Of a stretch of 64,000 bases of DNA, positions 48,743-58,623 are shown piece by piece (within the stretch, counting starts at the first letter, position 1; each line of letters starts with the position of its first letter). The position numbers were made by a program, and so were the translations under genes. The DNA is from Bacteroidaceae bacterium (GTDB lineage Bacteria > Bacteroidota > Bacteroidia > Bacteroidales > Bacteroidaceae): positions 1-64,000 of the forward strand of contig JAFNXM010000016.1 in the NCBI GenBank assembly GCA_017383485.1, given 5' to 3'. The notes beneath the pieces were generated by a model, which worked only from the letters and a program-made list of their open reading frames with translations, made no database searches and was not told where the DNA came from.

Positions 48743-51718
48743 ATGAACAAAAAGTTAGTGCTTTTAGGAGCTACCATGCTGTTGTCAGCTGGTATCGCTT
48801 CAGCGCAGAAGCTCGTAACTGGTCGCGTCCTCGATGCTAGCGGTGAACCCGTGATCGGCGCAGCAGTACGTGTGGTAGGCGGAAAAGGTGCTGTCGCTAC
48901 TGATGCTAACGGTAACTTCACTTTGAAGAACGTTCCTGCATCTGCAAAGCACCTGAAAGTGACTTACATCGGTAAAAAAGAAGAGCAAGTAAGCATTGCC
49001 AGCAACATGAAAGTTGTGCTTCAAGACGACGAAAAAGTTTTGGAAGAAGCAGTAGTTGTTGGTTATGGTTCGGCTCGTAAGGTCGGTACTTTGGTTGGTT
49101 CGGTGACTAAGGTTAATAGCGAAGATATCGCTAACAAGCCTTCAACCAACATTGCCGACGCGTTGCAAGGTAAGGTCGCTGGTATGCAAGTCTTAACTTC
49201 AACCAGTGACGCCGGTTCTATCAATGCTTCAAGCATCACTGTGCGTGGTGTCGGATCTATCGGTGCAGACAGCGAACCCCTCGTGGTGATCGACGGTACT
49301 CCCGCAGGTATATCAATGCTCGGTTTGATGAACTCAAACGATATTGAAAGCGTAGTAACTTTGAAGGACGCATCTGCGACATCAATCTACGGTTCGCGTG
49401 CGGCAAACGGTGTAATCTACATCACAACTAAGAAAGGTCGCGCAGGCGAAAAGGCTCAAGTAACACTTAGTCAGAAAGTTGGTTGGAGTCAATTGGCAAG
49501 CCCTATCAATAAGGGAATAATGAATTCTGCAGAATTGCTTGATTTCCAGTTGGAAAATCAGATTATTAGTGCAGAAGAATATGTGAAGTATAAGTCATAC
49601 GGTGCTAATACAAATTGGCAAGATTATTACTTCAATGATGCGGCTCCACAATATCAAACAGACGTATCTGTGCGTGGTGCAAGTGAAAAGACTCGTTACT
49701 TCGTAAGTGGTTCGTTCTTTGATAACGAAGGTATCGACCGGGTTTCTTACATGGAGAGATATACACTTCGCTCAAATTTAGACGTTAAACCTAAAGATTG
49801 GTTGAATATTGGATTAAATCAGGGTATTATTTACACAAAGCGTAAAAATAATGCGTACCTCTCTAAAGGTGGTTGGAATTCTGCTACAACTATGGCAATG
49901 GGTTACCCTGCATATTGGGATCCCTATCATCCTAGCGTAGAGGAAACGCATCAATATTATCTAAGCGGTAATATGTGGGATATAAATTGGTTAGATGCCG
50001 TTCAGCCTACCAATACGAATGATATCGTTTACAATGGTACAGCATTTGTTGATATTAATCCGATAAAGGGGTTGCATTTGAAGTCTCAATTAGGTTTGTA
50101 TGCAACAAACACTAAGTATAAATATTCAATGTTAACTATTGCTCCTTTTACAGGTGATGGCAAGGCAGCACGTTCTCTTTCTGACTCACGCTCAGCTCAA
50201 TGGACTATCACTAATACTGCGGAATACAACTTCCAGATCGCAGAAGATCACGACCTCACATTCCTCCTCGGTCAAGAAGGTATCAAGTATCATTCTGAAG
50301 GTTTCTCAGCAGGTGCTTCTGGTTCTACAGACGACCGCCTCTTGATGATTGGCAACATGACAGAAGCTACTATCGCTGACGTAGGCGAAAGTTCTTCTGA
50401 CTACCAATTCCTTTCATTCTTCGGCCGTGCAGACTATAACTACAAGAACAAGTACTTCGCTAACTTCACCGTACGTAATGACCAATCTTCACGTTTCGGT
50501 AAGACCAACCGCTCTGCGATGTTCTATTCAGGAGGTTTGATGTGGAACATGAAGCGCGAATACTTCTTGCGTGGTGCAACATGGTTGGACAACTTGGAAT
50601 TGCGTGCTAGTGTCGGTTCTACAGGTAATGCTGCAATCGGTAACTACGCTCACCTCGGTTTGATCGGCGATACTCAATATGGTGGCGTACCAGGTTGGGG
50701 GCTTGCACAACCTTCAAACACAGAACTCGGTTGGGAAAAGCAAATTCAAACTAACGTTGGTTTCACTGCTAGCTTCTTCAACAGAGTAAACCTCGAAGCT
50801 AACTTCTACCACCGTAAGACTAAGGATATGTTGATGGGTGTGCCCATTCCTACTACAACAGGCTTCAGCAGCCAAGCTATCAACATCGGTGAAATGAGCA
50901 ACCGCGGTATCGAATTGACACTCTCTTACGACATCATCAAGACTCGCGACGCATTCTTGAACTTCGGTGTAAACTATGCTTACAACAAGAACAAGATCGA
51001 CGAACTCTTCTACGGTCTCCAAGAATGGGAAATGAAGTCATCCCTCCTCAACTACGTAGTAGGTAAGAGTTTGAACTTCTACATGCCAGTTTACGCAGGT
51101 GTTGACCAAACAGATGGTAAGCCAATGTGGTACAAGGTAGGTCATAAGGGTGAAGCTGGACATACTTTCAATCCTGAAACTATGACTAAGGACGAAACTC
51201 AAATCGAAAACCTCTACCAAGATACAGGCAAGGGTCGCTTCGCTCCTCACACTGGTGGTTTCAACTTGGCAGCAGGCTGGAAAGGCTTGACTTTGAATGC
51301 TAACTTCGCATTCGTTGCAGGCAAGTATATGGTAGATAATGACTATTTCTGGTTGACTGGTAAGTCTAACTTGGAAATGAACAAGACCAATGGTCATCGC
51401 GATATGTTGGATATCTGGAAGCAACCAGGTGACCTCGCATCTTTGCCAGCATTCCAATACCAAAGTCAATTCGATACGCACGTCTTGCAAAATGCTTCAT
51501 TCCTCCGTTTGAAGGACTTGACATTGGCATACGAATTGCCTAAGAAGTGGATGGATGCTTCTAACTTCTTCCAAAGCGTTCGTTTCAGCTTCATCACTCG
51601 CAACCTCTTTACTGTAACTCCATTCAAGGGTGCGGATCCTGAACTTGATAGTAATATCTCTTTAGGTAATTATCCAGCAACTCGTCAGTTTATGTTGGGC
51701 GTTGACGTGACATTCTAA
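48743..51718 (+). CDS. SusC/RagA-type TonB-dependent outer-membrane transporter
   Basis: The 991-aa protein has a signal peptide ending IASAQ (about residue 22), a carboxypeptidase-regulatory-like domain (about 23-100, VTGRVLDASGEPVIGAAVRV), a TonB-box region LEEAVVVGYG, a plug domain (IADALQGKVAGMQV, SITVRGVGSI) and a 22-strand-type barrel ending FMLGVDVTF. With the SusD-like lipoprotein downstream it would import a bulky substrate, glycan or peptide. RagA imports peptides. Codon use is strongly biased to GGT/CGT/AAC/TTC except between about 49500 and 50200, which is more AT-rich. The substrate is unknown. Confidence 0.95.
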   Translation: MNKKLVLLGATMLLSAGIASAQKLVTGRVLDASGEPVIGAAVRVVGGKGAVATDANGNFTLKNVPASAKHLKVTYIGKKEEQVSIASNMKVVLQDDEKVLEEAVVVGYGSARKVGTLVGSVTKVNSEDIANKPSTNIADALQGKVAGMQVLTSTSDAGSINASSITVRGVGSIGADSEPLVVIDGTPAGISMLGLMNSNDIESVVTLKDASATSIYGSRAANGVIYITTKKGRAGEKAQVTLSQKVGWSQLASPINKGIMNSAELLDFQLENQIISAEEYVKYKSYGANTNWQDYYFNDAAPQYQTDVSVRGASEKTRYFVSGSFFDNEGIDRVSYMERYTLRSNLDVKPKDWLNIGLNQGIIYTKRKNNAYLSKGGWNSATTMAMGYPAYWDPYHPSVEETHQYYLSGNMWDINWLDAVQPTNTNDIVYNGTAFVDINPIKGLHLKSQLGLYATNTKYKYSMLTIAPFTGDGKAARSLSDSRSAQWTITNTAEYNFQIAEDHDLTFLLGQEGIKYHSEGFSAGASGSTDDRLLMIGNMTEATIADVGESSSDYQFLSFFGRADYNYKNKYFANFTVRNDQSSRFGKTNRSAMFYSGGLMWNMKREYFLRGATWLDNLELRASVGSTGNAAIGNYAHLGLIGDTQYGGVPGWGLAQPSNTELGWEKQIQTNVGFTASFFNRVNLEANFYHRKTKDMLMGVPIPTTTGFSSQAINIGEMSNRGIELTLSYDIIKTRDAFLNFGVNYAYNKNKIDELFYGLQEWEMKSSLLNYVVGKSLNFYMPVYAGVDQTDGKPMWYKVGHKGEAGHTFNPETMTKDETQIENLYQDTGKGRFAPHTGGFNLAAGWKGLTLNANFAFVAGKYMVDNDYFWLTGKSNLEMNKTNGHRDMLDIWKQPGDLASLPAFQYQSQFDTHVLQNASFLRLKDLTLAYELPKKWMDASNFFQSVRFSFITRNLFTVTPFKGADPELDSNISLGNYPATRQFMLGVDVTF

Positions 51719-51739
51719 TCAAACTTAAAAATAACAACC

Positions 51740-53254
51740 ATGAACAAATATATAGTTAAAACCATCTTGGGCGCAGCCTTGGCACTCCCTGTGCTGACTT
51801 CTTGTGAACTTGACCAATTCCCTGAAGGAACTATTCCTGCAGAGAAAGCATGGGAAACCGTACAAGATGCGAGCAACTTCCATATTGGTCTTTTGGCTAG
51901 TCTCCGTAGCCTCGCTGGCGACGGTACTAAGACTGTCGCAGAAGCACAAACAGATTTGTTTAATATGGCATCAAGTACTGACGCTTTCTATCAAGAGTCA
52001 GACTGGACTTGGACAACAAACCAATTCAGTGGTGATGGTCGTTGGACAGGCAACTACAGCTTGATTAATACTGCAAACTACATCCTCGACAATGTAGAAA
52101 ATGTAGCACAAGAAAGTGCTGCTGACTCAGCTGCTGTAAGAGAATTCATGGGTGCTGCATACTTCGCACGTGCTTATGGCTACAGCAACCTCGTGACTCG
52201 TTATTGCAAGGAATATGATCCTGCAACTGCTAACGTAGAATTGGGTCTCCCTCTCGTTACGACAGTAGACGTAAATGCTAAGCCTGCTCGTGCATCTTTG
52301 CAAGCTACTTACGATCTCATGTTGAGCGACCTTGAAAAGGCAGCAACTCTCTTGGCTAACGTGCACGACGATATCACTGTTCCTACTGCAGAAGCTGTGA
52401 CTGCTCTCCAAGCTCGCGTATACCTCTACTGCAAGCAATACGACAATGCTATCGCTGCAGCAGAAAAGATCTTTGCTAACAAAAACTTAGAATTGACTAA
52501 GAAGGGTGACCTTTGGACTTTGTGGAGCGAAGACGCAGGTTCTGAAATCATCTACCAACCTCTCCTCACTACTGACGAACGTTCAGGTGGTAGCTTGGGT
52601 TCTGCTTACTTCGGCTTCAACCAAAGTCAAAAGCTCAGAAGTGCTTCTTACTTCCCAACTCAAGGTTTGATGGATTTGTACGAAGCTAAGGATGCTCGTA
52701 AGGAAGTTTACTTCTACGAAGATCAACTCTGCTCTGGTCAATATATCGGTACAGGTTACATCTTCTCTAAGTTCCCTGGCAACCCTGCTTTGCGTAAAGG
52801 TAGCGAAACAGACGAAACTGCGTGGTACAACGCACCTAAGGTGTTCCGTACAGCAGAAATGTACTTGATCGCTGCTGAAGCTGCTCTCTTCAAGGCTACT
52901 CCTGACGAAGTTGCTGCTCAACGTTACTTGAATACATTGCGTGTGGCTCGTGGTGCAAGTGAAACTCAAAAGTCTGGTGCACTCCTCGTACAAGAAATGA
53001 AGGATGAGTGGGTTCGTGAAATGGTTGGTGAAGGTTTCCGTTTGGATTGCTTGAAGCGTTGGGGTGATGGTATCAAGCGTTTGGCTCCTCAAAAGTCACT
53101 CGTTGGTGCTAATGTTCTCCGCAATGCTGACCCATCTCTCTCTACAGAACTCTACGTTCCTGCAGACGATGCTCGCTACTTCAAGATGGTATGGGAAATT
53201 CCTAGCAACGACTTGCAAACCAACAAGAACTTGGTAGGCAACTGGCCAAAATAA
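51740..53254 (+). CDS. SusD/RagB-type surface lipoprotein
   Basis: The 504-aa protein starts with a lipoprotein signal, lipobox LPVLTSC at about residue 22. It shows the SusD plan: an N-terminal TPR-like helical part (about 60-220; INTANYILDNVENVAQ and AAYFARAYGYSNLVTRYC) and a C-terminal RagB/SusD domain ending in LVGNWPK. It would sit as a lid on the SusC-like barrel 21 nt upstream and bind the substrate at the cell surface. Codon use is highly biased, implying abundant expression. The ligand is unknown; no glycoside hydrolase or protease is linked to the operon. Confidence 0.95.
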   Translation: MNKYIVKTILGAALALPVLTSCELDQFPEGTIPAEKAWETVQDASNFHIGLLASLRSLAGDGTKTVAEAQTDLFNMASSTDAFYQESDWTWTTNQFSGDGRWTGNYSLINTANYILDNVENVAQESAADSAAVREFMGAAYFARAYGYSNLVTRYCKEYDPATANVELGLPLVTTVDVNAKPARASLQATYDLMLSDLEKAATLLANVHDDITVPTAEAVTALQARVYLYCKQYDNAIAAAEKIFANKNLELTKKGDLWTLWSEDAGSEIIYQPLLTTDERSGGSLGSAYFGFNQSQKLRSASYFPTQGLMDLYEAKDARKEVYFYEDQLCSGQYIGTGYIFSKFPGNPALRKGSETDETAWYNAPKVFRTAEMYLIAAEAALFKATPDEVAAQRYLNTLRVARGASETQKSGALLVQEMKDEWVREMVGEGFRLDCLKRWGDGIKRLAPQKSLVGANVLRNADPSLSTELYVPADDARYFKMVWEIPSNDLQTNKNLVGNWPK

Positions 53255-53282
53255 CATGTTGAACTAAAAACATCAAATTACA

Positions 53283-54509
53283 ATGAAATATCTTCATACT
53301 TTATTGGCCCTTTGCGCTGTAGTATTATTCTCTGCTTGTAATGATTTGGTTGATTTTGACAAGAATATGGATCACAACTATGGTGCAGAGTTAGAAAAAG
53401 GACTGTATTCTTCTCAATACAATGTTAACAGCAAATATGAATACAACCTCGTGGTGACTGAAAATGCTAAGGGCGAACCTACAGTTTACTCTTATCGCGT
53501 AGGTAAGCCTGGTACTTCAGACAGCGCAGTTGTACGTACTACTTTCGTATCTGAAGAAGTGGCTTACGATGCTAAGACCGGTGTATTGTCTGCTAAGGCT
53601 AGCACTTCTTACTATGAAGTGGAAAGTGATCTTTATCTTTGCAAATTGCAAAATGGCAACTTGATCTATGAGTTGAACTACGACGTAAAGAAAGACAAGG
53701 CTACTATGGCTAAGAGTTCTGCTACTCCTACAGTAGAAGGTAAGTGGCAAGCTGCAAATGCTGACTCTTCTGTAGTTTACAACTTCTTCTTGTCTGCTGC
53801 TAACGCTGAAGGCGCTGGCGCTGCAATCGTAAGCAAGAATGGTGGTGCTGACGAAGTTGGTACATATACTACTGCTCATGGCACAACTACCGTGACTGTA
53901 GGTGCAGCAACTTACACTCTCGCATTCAACGGTAAGTTCCAATTGGTAGCTACTACTGATGCTGAAACACTCGTTTTGGACCGTGTAGTAAGTGATCCAG
54001 AACCAGAACAATTCTTGCCTATCTTCGGTGGTGTATATACTTGTAATATGTTTGGTATGCAATTTGAAGCAGTGCTTTATCAAAGCGATAAATATCCAGA
54101 AAACTTTATTATTTCACCTTACATGTACAGCCAAAAACCAATGTATTTCACAATGAATGCAGATGGCTCATTGGTAGTAGAGAAACAAGAAACAGGTCTC
54201 TATTATGATGCTAAAGAAGGTAAAGTCTACGGTCAAGAAGTACCTGGAGGCTATCAAATTTATGTATCTGATGGTGTGACATATTCTGGTACAGCAAGTC
54301 CTCTCAGTGTATACGACCAATCAAAGGGTGTATTCAACTTTGCTCTCATTTGGCATATTGACCAGGGATACTTTAACGAAGCCCCAGAAGTTGATACATT
54401 CCAATTAACAGAGGAGTTATCAAATAAGAAAGAACCTTCTTTTATGAAAGTTCAAAAATTGGATAAGCCTTTCAGCTTTGACAAGAAACTGCCTTTGTTT
54501 AAGAAGTAA
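53283..54509 (+). CDS. lipoprotein of the susCD operon, unknown function
   Basis: The 408-aa protein has a lipoprotein signal with lipobox LFSAC (about residue 19). The rest is beta-rich and Ser/Thr/Ala-rich with repeated VxxTYxxxxGTTTV-type strands. Sequence and codon use change near 54030: the first part is GC-richer and strongly biased, the last 480 nt more AT-rich. It follows the SusD-like gene by 28 nt and is ended by a strong terminator, so it is the third member of the transport operon. It is probably a surface-exposed accessory protein. I do not recognise the family. Confidence 0.7.
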   Translation: MKYLHTLLALCAVVLFSACNDLVDFDKNMDHNYGAELEKGLYSSQYNVNSKYEYNLVVTENAKGEPTVYSYRVGKPGTSDSAVVRTTFVSEEVAYDAKTGVLSAKASTSYYEVESDLYLCKLQNGNLIYELNYDVKKDKATMAKSSATPTVEGKWQAANADSSVVYNFFLSAANAEGAGAAIVSKNGGADEVGTYTTAHGTTTVTVGAATYTLAFNGKFQLVATTDAETLVLDRVVSDPEPEQFLPIFGGVYTCNMFGMQFEAVLYQSDKYPENFIISPYMYSQKPMYFTMNADGSLVVEKQETGLYYDAKEGKVYGQEVPGGYQIYVSDGVTYSGTASPLSVYDQSKGVFNFALIWHIDQGYFNEAPEVDTFQLTEELSNKKEPSFMKVQKLDKPFSFDKKLPLFKK

Positions 54510-54531
54510 TTGTTTTCTAACAAATCTATAT

Positions 54532-54562
54532 AAAGTGTGGTGCATTTGCATCACACTTTTTT
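54532..54562 (+). terminator. intrinsic terminator of the susCD operon
   Basis: AAAGTGTGGTGCA (54532-54544) pairs with TGCATCACACTTT (54547-54559), one G-U pair, 2-nt loop, then a T run. Repeat R7 begins 18 nt later. Confidence 0.9.
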
Positions 54563-54580
54563 ATGCCCGTTTGCCTGCTC

Positions 54581-54661
54581 AAAAAAAGGTTTGACCTCGT
54601 GAAAATTCTGCGACGCCTCGTAGAAAAAAAAGTCTTGGTTTGTGAAATCAAGGCTTTTTTG
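54581..54661. repeat. GCGACG-type intergenic repeat, copy R7
   Basis: The core GCGACGCCTCG is at 54610-54620. GGTTTGACCTCGTGAAAATT precedes it and AAAGTCTTGG...TCAAGGCTTTTTTG follows. It sits behind a complete intrinsic terminator, so termination cannot be its only role. Confidence 0.75.
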
Positions 54662-54828
54662 TATTTCTGTGATGATAGAAATGAGGGCATTTCATGCTCT
54701 ATTTTGAGTAGAAAGGTCAAGCGAAGAAATTAGGAAGTCAAGTGAGCAATTTTGAGGGCAAAATAAAATATCTAAAAATAGTAAAAAAAATGTCATGCAT
54801 TTAACGTATTTATATGTAGGTTTTTCTC

Positions 54829-54836
54829 TAATTTTG
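54829..54836 (+). promoter_or_regulatory. -7 element of the rsmH-led division operon
   Basis: TAATTTTG matches TAnnTTTG and lies 20 nt before the rsmH ATG, giving a very short leader. The mraZ gene that usually precedes rsmH is absent, so this appears to be the operon's own promoter. Confidence 0.45.
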
Positions 54837-54855
54837 TAAGCGTAATACTATACCC

Positions 54856-55785
54856 ATGTCAGAAAACCCCGTATATCATGTCCCCGTACTGCTGAAACCC
54901 TGTGTCGAAGGGTTGGAATTGCGTGAAGGCGGCGTCTACGTAGACGTGACCTTCGGTGGCGGTGGACATAGCCGCGAGATATTGCGCTGTCTGCCCCAGG
55001 GAGCGCACCTCTACAGCTTCGACCAAGATGCCGATGCTGAGAGAAATATACCCGAAGGTGCTGAGAATTTTACCTTCGTGCGAAGCAATTTCCGCTACCT
55101 GCGCAACTGGATGCGCTACCATGGAGTCGAGCAAATAGACGGCTTGCTGGCAGACCTCGGCGTGTCCAGCCACCACTTCGACGACGAGACACGTGGATTC
55201 TCCTTCCGCTTTGATGCGCCCCTGGACATGCGTATGAATGGCCGTGCCGGACAAACGGCGGCAGAACTGCTCAATACGGCTTCCGAGGAGGAACTGACCC
55301 GAATATTTCGCCTGTATGGTGAAATGAAAAATGCCAAGCAGATAGCGCGTGCTATTGTCAAGGCCAGAGCCAACGAACCTTTCTATCGCACCGGTGCCTT
55401 TGTAGAATGTGTCAGACCTCTGCTCGGCGCAGCCAGAGAGAAAAAGGATATGGCAAAGGTGTTTCAGGCCCTGCGTATCGTGGTCAATCACGAAATGGAA
55501 GCGCTCGAGGAAATGCTCCAGGCAGCCAGCGAACTCCTTGCACCCGGTGGCAGACTGGTCGTACTGACGTATCACTCGCTCGAGGACCGTTTGGTGAAAA
55601 ACTACATGAAGGCGGGAAATGCCGAAGGAAAAATTGAGCAGGACTTCTATGGCAACCGCCTTGCCCCCTTGCGCCCGCTCAACAATAAGGTCGTGGTGCC
55701 CGAACAGGAAGAGCAGGAACTCAATCCCCGAAGCCGTAGTGCAAAGTTGCGTATCGCAGAAAAACCTTTGCCTAAACAAAAATAA
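54856..55785 (+). CDS. rsmH: RsmH, 16S rRNA C1402 N4-methyltransferase
   Basis: RsmH methylates cytosine 1402 of 16S rRNA. The 309-aa protein has PVLLKPCVEGL at its start, the SAM loop VDVTFGGGGHSREIL (about residues 28-42), GLLADLGVSSHHFD, RALRIVVNHEMEALE and a C-terminal LVVLTYHSLEDRLVKNYM followed by RSRSAKLRIAEK, all family hallmarks. It is the first gene of the plus-strand half of the dcw cluster; the FtsL-like gene follows after 28 nt. No mraZ is present upstream. Confidence 0.96.
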   Translation: MSENPVYHVPVLLKPCVEGLELREGGVYVDVTFGGGGHSREILRCLPQGAHLYSFDQDADAERNIPEGAENFTFVRSNFRYLRNWMRYHGVEQIDGLLADLGVSSHHFDDETRGFSFRFDAPLDMRMNGRAGQTAAELLNTASEEELTRIFRLYGEMKNAKQIARAIVKARANEPFYRTGAFVECVRPLLGAAREKKDMAKVFQALRIVVNHEMEALEEMLQAASELLAPGGRLVVLTYHSLEDRLVKNYMKAGNAEGKIEQDFYGNRLAPLRPLNNKVVVPEQEEQELNPRSRSAKLRIAEKPLPKQK

Positions 55786-55813
55786 TCTATAAAACATCAG
55801 GCCCAGAAATACT

Positions 55814-56365
55814 ATGAGCCAAAAGAACGAAGAACTTGAACAAATCCCTCTCTCAATAGTAGAAATTGCAGCAGAGGCTGAACTGATGGCACAACACGAG
55901 GCGGAAGTTTACGAAAATGAACTTCCCGAGGAACTTATGCCCATCGCTCAGGAAAAGGATGAGGTGAAAATTAAAAAAGAACCAGCTCGCAAAGTAGAGA
56001 CGCCAAAGGTCGAGAGGAAACCAGAACCTATCGACGAAGCGGGCGAGGACACCGAGATCAGCCTTAAGAAGATTATTGGTGGAGATATTCTGGGCAGCGA
56101 TTGGTTTCGTCGCCAATTCTTCTACATTTTCCTGCTCGGTGTGCTGGCGATACTCTATGTGACCAATCGCTATTCTTATCAACACGAATTGATTGAGCAA
56201 AGAGTGCTGGTCAATAGATTGGAGGACCGCAAGAAACGTGCCCTGGTGGCAAACTGTGAGTTGGTGTCCTTTATGCGTACGGTGAATATCAAGGAGTATC
56301 TGCCCGATACTACAATTAAAGTGACCACAGATCCCTATTACTATATAAATTTGAACGAACAATGA
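55814..56365 (+). CDS. FtsL-like division protein
   Basis: The 183-aa protein has a long charged cytoplasmic N-terminus (about residues 1-95, rich in Glu, Lys and Pro), one membrane helix (about 103-120, FFYIFLLGVLAILYVTN) and a periplasmic coiled-coil-like part (about 125-160). The layout and place between rsmH and ftsI are those of FtsL. Sequence similarity is low in this family. The N-terminal extension is roughly twice the whole cytoplasmic part of typical FtsL. Its stop overlaps the ftsI ATG by 4 nt. Confidence 0.8.
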   Translation: MSQKNEELEQIPLSIVEIAAEAELMAQHEAEVYENELPEELMPIAQEKDEVKIKKEPARKVETPKVERKPEPIDEAGEDTEISLKKIIGGDILGSDWFRRQFFYIFLLGVLAILYVTNRYSYQHELIEQRVLVNRLEDRKKRALVANCELVSFMRTVNIKEYLPDTTIKVTTDPYYYINLNEQ

Positions 56366-58623
56366 ATTTCCCAAGTAAGAAAATAATGCCCCGCTTCTTT
56401 TGGGTGTGCCTGATTTTGACACTCATTGGGATTGCTATTGTTTGCAAGGCACTCTATACAATGACCGTACAGCGCGATTATTGGATAGGAGGTAGTAATC
56501 TGTTGAAGGTAGACAGCGTGCCTATTCAGCCTCGCCGTGGTAGCATTTTGGCTACCGACGGACGTCCGTTGGCTATCTCGCTGTCGGAATATCAAATCAC
56601 ACTTGATTTTAAGTCGCGCGAAAAAAATCCAAAGATAAAGGCAAAAGACCAGTTGAACCGAGATACTTTGTTTACACAAAACCTCGATACAATTGTGGGC
56701 GAGATGTGTCGCATCTTGCCAGGCTTGGACTCTGTGAAGTATAGGCAATATTTGCTCGATGCTGCCCAGGATAGTTGTCAGAACCTGCCACTGTATCCGA
56801 CAGAAATCAATTATGCAAAGTATAAGGATAAGAAAACGCGCCGGAAAATCAAAAACAAAAATATCACTTATCTACAATTGTGCGAGATACGCAAATTGCC
56901 CCTGCTCCGTTCGCCCGCTTATATGGGAGCTACTGAAGTGAAATTGCGCAAAATGCCTTATGGACAATTGGCGTATCGTACGGTAGGCTCGTATAAGAAT
57001 GGTGCGCGCTTTGGCCTGGAATTGACTTTCGACAGCGTATTGGCCGGTGAAAAGGGATACATGCACTACGAAAAGGTACTCAATGCCAATGTCGCAAGAG
57101 TGGACAAAGAGGCAATTGACGGCGCAGATATCATCACAACTATTGATATCGACATGCAGGACCTTTGCGAACAAACCTTGAAGAACGAGTTGATGCGCTT
57201 AAATGCCGACTCGGGCGCAGTAGTGCTGATGGATGTGAAAACAGGTGACATCAAGGCGATGGCCAGTTTGCAAAACAAGGGAGAAGGTTACTATTTCGAA
57301 TACACCCCCAATGCTATTTCTGCATTGTATGAGCCGGGCTCTGTATTCAAACCCATCTCTTTCCTCGTAGCCCTGAGGGACGGTCGAATTACAACAAACC
57401 AAACTTTGACACTCAAAAGCGGTACGCACCAGTTTGGTAGGCGTACGATGCGTGATGACCACCTTGTCAGTGGGACAGTAACGCTGAGTAGAATTATCTC
57501 TGAGTCCCTGAACACTGGGACAAGTATCATGATAGACGATGCTTATCATAATGATCCGCAGGCGTTCTATGATGGCATCCAAAGTATAGGTGCTGCGGCG
57601 CACCTCCAATTGCCACTCGATGGTTATTTGAAGCCTTACATCAAGAACCCTGGTTCTAAAAAAACATATTGGGCTGCTACCGACTTGCCCTGGATGAGTA
57701 TCGGCTATGTGACGATGTTTTCGTCAATGAATATAGTCAATTTTTACGCAGGTATTGCCAACGGTGGAAAGTTGATGTATCCGCGACTCGTAAAGGCGGT
57801 GGTAAAGGATGGACAAGTAATTCAGGAGTTCGCACCTCGCGTGTTGAATGAAAGTATCGGTTCGCCCGAGGATATAAAGTACGTTCAGGATGCATTAGCC
57901 GAGGTGGTGCGTACAGGTACCGCTAAGCGCTATCGCTCGCATTTGGTATCTTATGCAGGAAAGACAGGTACCGCGCAGATTTGGTTAGGTGGTAAAAAAA
58001 CTTCATCAAACTCCATCACCTACGTGGGGTATTTCCCCGCAGAAAATCCTCAGTATGCTTGCGTCGTAAATATGCAAAAGCGTGTCCCTGCTTATGGTAA
58101 TATGTGCGCTGGGGCATTCCGTATCATTGCAGAAAGAGTTATGGCAAAGACGGCGTCGCGTAGTTATGACGAAGCAGGAGAGGCCATCGTAAAGACGCCA
58201 CCAAAGGTGCAAAAGGGTAATGTTGCTGCATCGCAAAGAGTCATGTCGCAATTAAATGTAAAGCATAATTCTGCCTCAAATTGGAATGATGAAAAGATTG
58301 TTTGGGGGACAAATGTTGCAGAAGAAGGTAAACCTGAATTGGTGAACGATGAAATTGTACAAGGCGTTGTGCCCGATGTCACAGGTTATGGTTTGACCGA
58401 TGCTGTCTACTTGCTCAAGGGGCTTGGACTTCATGTCAAAGCAACGGGCCAAGGCACTGTGAGCGCGCAAAGTTTGAAAGAAGGTCACGTGATAAAGAAA
58501 GGCGAGACGATCACTTTGACGCTGTCGCCACTGAAAGGCAAAAATCAGAAAAAGGAAGAACCAAAAGATACCGTGCCAAATGTTGTATCTGCTCCAAAGG
58601 ACAGCGTGAAGGTGGGAGATTGA
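56362..58623 (+). CDS. ftsI: FtsI/PBP3-type division transpeptidase with PASTA domain
   Basis: This class B penicillin-binding protein cross-links septal peptidoglycan. The 753-aa protein has one N-terminal membrane segment (about residues 12-32), a dimerisation domain, then the transpeptidase with SVFK (in YEPGSVFKPISF, about 325), an SLN-like middle motif (SESLNTGTS) and KTGTAQ (in YAGKTGTAQIW, about 535). A PASTA domain occupies about 675-730 (VPDVTGYGLTDAVYLLKG), as is common in Bacteroidetes. The ATG overlaps the FtsL-like stop by 4 nt. Confidence 0.95.
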   Translation: MNFPSKKIMPRFFWVCLILTLIGIAIVCKALYTMTVQRDYWIGGSNLLKVDSVPIQPRRGSILATDGRPLAISLSEYQITLDFKSREKNPKIKAKDQLNRDTLFTQNLDTIVGEMCRILPGLDSVKYRQYLLDAAQDSCQNLPLYPTEINYAKYKDKKTRRKIKNKNITYLQLCEIRKLPLLRSPAYMGATEVKLRKMPYGQLAYRTVGSYKNGARFGLELTFDSVLAGEKGYMHYEKVLNANVARVDKEAIDGADIITTIDIDMQDLCEQTLKNELMRLNADSGAVVLMDVKTGDIKAMASLQNKGEGYYFEYTPNAISALYEPGSVFKPISFLVALRDGRITTNQTLTLKSGTHQFGRRTMRDDHLVSGTVTLSRIISESLNTGTSIMIDDAYHNDPQAFYDGIQSIGAAAHLQLPLDGYLKPYIKNPGSKKTYWAATDLPWMSIGYVTMFSSMNIVNFYAGIANGGKLMYPRLVKAVVKDGQVIQEFAPRVLNESIGSPEDIKYVQDALAEVVRTGTAKRYRSHLVSYAGKTGTAQIWLGGKKTSSNSITYVGYFPAENPQYACVVNMQKRVPAYGNMCAGAFRIIAERVMAKTASRSYDEAGEAIVKTPPKVQKGNVAASQRVMSQLNVKHNSASNWNDEKIVWGTNVAEEGKPELVNDEIVQGVVPDVTGYGLTDAVYLLKGLGLHVKATGQGTVSAQSLKEGHVIKKGETITLTLSPLKGKNQKKEEPKDTVPNVVSAPKDSVKVGD

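Noticed and set aside
54859..55797. 312-aa minus-strand frame
   Set aside because: Antisense to rsmH; no family features and no promoter.
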